From JBBRVW01 sp038246545 (lineage in GTDB: Bacteria; Actinomycetota; Actinomycetes; JACCUZ01): a stretch of DNA of 64,000 bases. The number at the start of each line of letters is the position of its first letter. The first letter of the stretch is position 1. Below are positions 60,087 to 64,000 of the stretch, piece after piece. The notes under the pieces were generated by a model. That model made no database searches. It saw only the letters and a program-made list of their open reading frames with translations, and was not told the DNA's origin. Where the stretch lies: assembly GCA_038246545.1 (NCBI GenBank), contig JBBRVW010000022.1, positions 7,042 to 71,041 of the forward strand, written 5' to 3'. Both the position numbers and the translations under genes were made by a program.

Positions 60087-61079
60087 GTGGAGCTCGCCAC
60101 CATCATCGCGGTCATCACGATCGCGTTGGTCTTCGACTACACCAACGGCTTCCACGACGCGGCGAACGCCATCGCCACGTCGATCTCGACCAGGGCGCTG
60201 ACCCCCCGGGTGGCGCTCCTGTTGGCGGCGGTCATGAACTTCGTGGGTGCCTTCCTCGGCACCAAGGTCGCGAAGACGGTGTTCTCGGTGCTCGAACCTC
60301 CCTCCGGTGAGCACGCCCTGGTGGTGGTCTTCGCCGCACTCACCGGCGCCATCACCTGGAACCTCCTCACCTGGTACTTCGGCCTGCCGTCCTCGTCGTC
60401 GCACGCGCTCATCGGCGGGCTCGTCGGCGCCGGGATCGCCGGCTCGGTGACGGTGCAGTGGGACGCGGTCGTCCAGAAGGTGGTCATCCCGATGCTGATC
60501 TCGCCGGTGGTCGGCGGGCTGCTCGCCTTCGCCCTCACGGTCGCGATCCTGTGGGCGTTCAAGGATGCCCGTCCCGGGCCCACCAACCGCGGGTTCCGTA
60601 TCGCCCAGTCGGTGTCGGCGTCCGCGATGGCGCTGGGGCACGGCCTGCAGGACGCGCAGAAGACGATGGGCGTGATCGTGCTCGCCCTGGTGACCGGCGG
60701 CTACCAGGACGGCTTCGACATCCCGTGGTGGGTGGTGGTCCTGTCGGCCGGCGCGATCTCGCTAGGCACCTACTCCGGCGGCTGGCGCATCATGCGCACC
60801 CTGGGGCGGAGGATCATCCACATCGACCCGCCGCGCGGGTTCGCGGCCGAGTCGGTCGCCGCGTCGGTGCTGTACACCACGGCGTACGTCTTCGAGGCGC
60901 CCATCTCGACGACCCAGATCATCACCGGGTCGATCATGGGCGCCGGCGCCACCCAGGGGCGCAAGGCGGTGCGGTGGAACGTCGCCGGCAACATCCTGGT
61001 GGCGTGGGTGCTCACGATCCCGATGGCCGCCCTCGTCGCCGCGCTGGTCTACGAGGTCGTGCACTTCATCATCGAGTGA
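60087..61079 (+). CDS. pit: inorganic phosphate transporter, PiT family
   Basis: The 330-residue protein has about ten membrane helices and the PiT signature: FDYTNGFHDAANAIATSIST near 14-33 and, in the second half, ALGHGLQDAQKTMGVIVLAL. It imports metal-phosphate complexes by proton symport. It starts with GTG and is convergent with pstCAB, so low- and high-affinity phosphate uptake genes share this locus. Confidence 0.94.
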   Translation: MELATIIAVITIALVFDYTNGFHDAANAIATSISTRALTPRVALLLAAVMNFVGAFLGTKVAKTVFSVLEPPSGEHALVVVFAALTGAITWNLLTWYFGLPSSSSHALIGGLVGAGIAGSVTVQWDAVVQKVVIPMLISPVVGGLLAFALTVAILWAFKDARPGPTNRGFRIAQSVSASAMALGHGLQDAQKTMGVIVLALVTGGYQDGFDIPWWVVVLSAGAISLGTYSGGWRIMRTLGRRIIHIDPPRGFAAESVAASVLYTTAYVFEAPISTTQIITGSIMGAGATQGRKAVRWNVAGNILVAWVLTIPMAALVAALVYEVVHFIIE

Positions 61080-61107
61080 GACCCCCGCGCGGCCCTGACC
61101 GTCCGCG

Positions 61108-61884
61108 TCAGCCGAAGCGGCCGGTGATGTAGTCCTCGGTGGCCTTCTCGGCGGGGCGGCTGAACATCTCCGCGGTGTCGCCGACCTCGATCAGACGACC
61201 GGGCATGCCGGCGCCGGAGATCGTGAAGAACGCCGTGCGGTCGCTGACCCGGGCGGCCTGCTGCATGTTGTGGGTCACGATGATGATCGTGTACTCGTCC
61301 TTGAGCTGCTGGATCAGGTCCTCGATCGCGAGGGTCGAGATCGGGTCCAGCGCCGAGCACGGCTCGTCCATCAGCAGCACCTGCGGCTCGACGGCGATCG
61401 CACGGGCGATGCACAGCCGCTGCTGCTGGCCGCCGGAGAGGCCGGCACCCGGCTTGGCGAGCCGGTCCTTGACCTCGTTCCACAGGTTGGCGTGGTTCAG
61501 GGACCGCTCCACCACGTCGTCGAGCACGGCCTTCTTCTTCACGCCGTTGAGCCGGAGCCCGGCCGCGACGTTGTCGTAGATGGACATCGTGGGGAACGGG
61601 TTGGGCCGCTGGAAGACCATCCCGACGGTGCGGCGCACGGCGACCGGGTCGACACCGTCGGCGTAGAGGTCATGGTCGTCGAGGGTGACCTTGCCCGTGA
61701 CCCGGGTACCGGGGATGACCTCGTGCATCCGGTTCAAGGTCCGGAGCAGCGTCGACTTGCCGCAGCCGGAGGGGCCGATGAACGCCGTCACCGACCTCGG
61801 CTGGACGGTCATCGACACGTCCTCGACGGCCTTGAAGTCGCCGTAGTAGACGTCGAGTCCTGAGATGTCGATGCGCTTGGCCAT
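61108..61884 (-). CDS. pstB: phosphate ABC transporter ATP-binding protein PstB
   Basis: The 258-residue ATPase has Walker A GPSGCGKST (37-45), signature LSGGQQQRLCIARAIA, Walker B VLLMDEPCSALDP and the His switch IIVTHNMQQA. The N-terminal DISGLDVYYGDFKAVEDVSM and FQRPNPFPTMSIYDNV are characteristic of PstB. Third gene of pstCAB. Confidence 0.96.
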   Translation of the reverse strand: MAKRIDISGLDVYYGDFKAVEDVSMTVQPRSVTAFIGPSGCGKSTLLRTLNRMHEVIPGTRVTGKVTLDDHDLYADGVDPVAVRRTVGMVFQRPNPFPTMSIYDNVAAGLRLNGVKKKAVLDDVVERSLNHANLWNEVKDRLAKPGAGLSGGQQQRLCIARAIAVEPQVLLMDEPCSALDPISTLAIEDLIQQLKDEYTIIIVTHNMQQAARVSDRTAFFTISGAGMPGRLIEVGDTAEMFSRPAEKATEDYITGRFG

Positions 61885-61892
61885 GGGTTCCC

Positions 61893-62789
61893 TTACTTCT
61901 TCACGGAGCCGAAACGGGCGATGAACCGCCCGGCCAGGCTGAGGAGCATCACGAGCACGATCAGGGTGAGCGCTGCCGACCACACCCGGTCGAGCGCCGG
62001 GTCCAGTGCCTGGTTGCGGTCCTGGTTGATCATCGTCGGCAGTGCCGCCATGTTGCCGCTGAACAGGTTGGTGTTGATGGCGCTGGCGTACGGTCCGAGG
62101 ATCAGCAGCGGCGCCGTCTCGCCCATGACGCGGGCCAACCCCAGGAAGATGCCGGTCATGATGCCGCTGAAGGACGTCGGCAGCACCACCCTCAGGATCG
62201 TCTTCCAGCGCGGCACGCCCAGGGCGTACGACGCCTCGCGCAGGTCGCGCGGCACCAGCCGGAGCATCTCCTCGGTGGAGCGGACGACCACGGGGATCAT
62301 GAGCAGCACCAGGGCGAGCGACACCGCGAAGGCGACGCGATGCAGCCCGAAGGTCGTGACCCAGAGGGCGTAGACGAACAGCGCCGCCACGATCGAGGGA
62401 ACGCCGGTCAGGACGTCGACCATGAAGCTCACGGTCTTGGCCAGCCTGCCGCGGCCGTACTCGACCAGGTAGATGGCGGTCCCGATGGCGATCGGCACGC
62501 TGATCGCGGCCGTGACGAACGCCATCAACAGCGTGCCGATGATCGCGTGGTACGCCCCGCCGCCCACCCGGCGTGCCGTGATGCCGCGCTGCGAGTTGGT
62601 CCACCAGGTCGGGTCGGTGACGAGTCCCGCGCCCTTGCTGACGACGGTCCAGAGGATCCAGACCAGCGGGACCAGGGCGATGAGGAAGCACGCGTAGACG
62701 AGCACAGTGGCCGCGTTGTCCCGGAACCGCCGGCCCGCGGACTCCGGGACCAGCAGGGTCGACGGCCTGGTCGGCGTCGCGGTGGCCAT
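61893..62789 (-). CDS. pstA: phosphate ABC transporter permease PstA
   Basis: The 298-residue permease has six membrane helices and the EAA loop LREASYALGVPRWKTILRVV. VEYGRGRLAKTVSFMVDVLTG and GETAPLLILG are PstA landmarks. ATG 62789 overlaps the pstC stop by one base. Confidence 0.95.
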   Translation of the reverse strand: MATATPTRPSTLLVPESAGRRFRDNAATVLVYACFLIALVPLVWILWTVVSKGAGLVTDPTWWTNSQRGITARRVGGGAYHAIIGTLLMAFVTAAISVPIAIGTAIYLVEYGRGRLAKTVSFMVDVLTGVPSIVAALFVYALWVTTFGLHRVAFAVSLALVLLMIPVVVRSTEEMLRLVPRDLREASYALGVPRWKTILRVVLPTSFSGIMTGIFLGLARVMGETAPLLILGPYASAINTNLFSGNMAALPTMINQDRNQALDPALDRVWSAALTLIVLVMLLSLAGRFIARFGSVKK

Positions 62790-63799
62790 CAGTCTTCCCT
62801 GGCGGTGCGGGCGATGACGACGCGAGCGACTGCGTTCACCGCGAAGGTCAGGACGAAGAGCACCAGCCCCGCGGCGATGTAGGCGCCGGTCTTCTGGGGG
62901 GTGGAGAACTCGCTGGCATTGTTGGCGATCTTGGACGCGAACGTCTCGCCGCCGTAGAAGAGGGACAGGTCGAACTTGTCGAGGCTGCTGGGCTGGCTGA
63001 GGATGATCGTCACCGCGATGGTCTCGCCGAGCGCGCGACCGAGGCCGAGCATCGACGCGCTGATGACTCCGGGCTTGCCGAACGGCAGCACCGCGACGCG
63101 GATCATCTCCCAGCGGGTGGCACCCAGCGCCAGTGCCGCCTCCTTGTTCGGCAGCGGGGTCTGGTCGAACACCTCGCGGCTGATCGCCGTGACGATCGGC
63201 AGGATCATGATCGCGAGCACGACCGAGGCGAGGAACACGGTTCCCAGGGAGACGTTGGTGCGGTCGAAGAGCGGGACCCAGCCCAATGCCTTCTCGATCC
63301 ACACGCGGACCGACGAGTCCTGCCCGGCGATCACCGGCCCGAGCACCCGGATGCCCCAGAGCCCATAGATGATCGACGGGATCGCAGCGAGCAGGTCGAT
63401 GAGGTACCCCACCGGCCGCGCGGCCCGGCGCGGTGCGTACTGGGTGATGAACAGTGCCAGCCCGATCGCGACGGGCACCGCGAGCAGCATCGCGAAGGCC
63501 GAGGCCAGCACCGTCGTCCAGAGCAGGGCCGCGATGCCGAAGGCCGGCGGGGTGGTCGCCGGCTGCCACACCCGGTCGGTGAAGAAGTTGGCGGTGTTGT
63601 CGAGCAGAGACGGGGTCGCCTTCCAGACGAGGAAGGCGCCCGTCAGGGTGACCAGGACGACGACCAGGATGCCGGCCACGCGGACCGCTGCGGCGAAGAC
63701 CCGGTCGCCACCGCTGCTGGTCCCGCGCCCGGCGAGCAGCGACGTCCGCTCCGGCCCGGCGGCTGGGCCGCTCGTCGGCGGCGGGGCTGTCGTCGTCAT
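62789..63799 (-). CDS. pstC: phosphate ABC transporter permease PstC
   Basis: The 336-residue permease has six helices in the conserved part plus an N-terminal disordered stretch, with the EAA loop NKEAALALGATRWEMIRVAV and ALGETIAVTIIL. ATG 63799 starts the native protein; the frame stays open upstream through a phytoene-desaturase remnant to the window edge. No pstS precedes it, although pstS normally heads the operon. Confidence 0.92.
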   Translation of the reverse strand: MTTTAPPPTSGPAAGPERTSLLAGRGTSSGGDRVFAAAVRVAGILVVVLVTLTGAFLVWKATPSLLDNTANFFTDRVWQPATTPPAFGIAALLWTTVLASAFAMLLAVPVAIGLALFITQYAPRRAARPVGYLIDLLAAIPSIIYGLWGIRVLGPVIAGQDSSVRVWIEKALGWVPLFDRTNVSLGTVFLASVVLAIMILPIVTAISREVFDQTPLPNKEAALALGATRWEMIRVAVLPFGKPGVISASMLGLGRALGETIAVTIILSQPSSLDKFDLSLFYGGETFASKIANNASEFSTPQKTGAYIAAGLVLFVLTFAVNAVARVVIARTARED

Positions 63800-63844
63800 G
63801 CGTGCCTTCCGGTCACTCGTCCTGCTCTCGGTCGGATGGTTCCT

Positions 63845-64000
63845 CACGTCGTCGGGCGCCAGCCCCGCGTACATGGCCTGGAAGGAGAACAGCCGGTGCA
63901 GCCGCTCGTCGGCGAACCGTCGCCGCACCTGCCGACCGAGTCGGGAGAAGCCGTTGAGGGCCAGTAGCGAGGCGACCGCCCGGGGTCGCTGGAGCAGACC
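63845..64000 (-). pseudogene. phytoene desaturase (CrtI-like) remnant, truncated at its 3' side
   Basis: The minus strand reads FADERLHRLFSFQAMYAGLA preceded by LNGFSRLGRQV, a strongly conserved part of CrtI-type phytoene desaturases. The family normally continues for another ~250 residues after AGLAP; here it breaks off within a few codons and runs, still in frame, into pstC. The other end lies outside the window. Confidence 0.65.

Overview
The window is high-GC DNA with GTG starts, many 1- to 4-base stop/start overlaps, candidate leaderless promoters and tRNAs without an encoded CCA. Together with a type VII-secretion-like toxin operon and many actinobacterial protein families, this points to an actinomycete. 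Family or genus cannot be fixed; a Frankiales/Geodermatophilales-type organism is only a guess.

Region 1 to about 28.5 kb is an accessory, defence-rich island. It opens with an AbiE-type toxin-antitoxin pair (108-1526, minus) divergent from a complete Wadjet (JetABCD) anti-plasmid system (1760-9573, plus). Then comes a graveyard of toxin-antitoxin (TA) modules: two RelE/Phd families in intact, frameshifted, nonsense-mutated and tail-only copies, a Fic gene plus two Fic tails, and three tyrosine-recombinase remnants. A two-gene pair (excisionase-like HTH protein plus NTase-fold protein) occurs three times in different stages of decay, with one intact copy at 26926-28331. A four-gene, fully overlapping operon of unknown exported/membrane proteins lies at 13270-15783. 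A copper block (19526-23639: P-type ATPase, small membrane proteins, DUF305 lipoprotein) sits beside a recombinase fragment and is read from a promoter carrying a CsoR-like palindrome between its -35 and -10 boxes. The island stops at a tRNA-Glu/Asp/Phe cluster (28552-28815), beside an att-like repeat that also occurs upstream of the truncated integrase at 18787.

Region 28.9-50 kb is mostly chromosomal housekeeping: a metallophosphoesterase, a zincin-like metallopeptidase, a PAS-GGDEF-EAL protein, a GH13 trehalose-synthase-like enzyme, another intact RelE/Phd pair, a polymorphic toxin operon (35668-38240), a molybdopterin oxidoreductase with its flavin reductase, DsbA/FrnE-like, ApbE and a frameshifted FMN-binding protein, two-component genes (a receiver-only regulator, a degenerate and a normal histidine kinase, a NarL-type regulator), and an MMPL transporter.

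Region 50-64 kb starts with a tRNA-Lys(UUU) interrupted inside the anticodon by a 222-nt group I intron resembling the cyanobacterial tRNA-Leu intron. It continues with a DUF899 protein, a quinol-type nitric oxide reductase operon with a membrane protein carrying a transposase-like Cys domain and an SPFH protein, a PrsW protease, a class III aminotransferase, a Pit phosphate transporter with its DUF47 partner, and convergent pstCAB. The window ends inside a 3'-truncated phytoene desaturase remnant fused in frame to pstC, where pstS would be expected.
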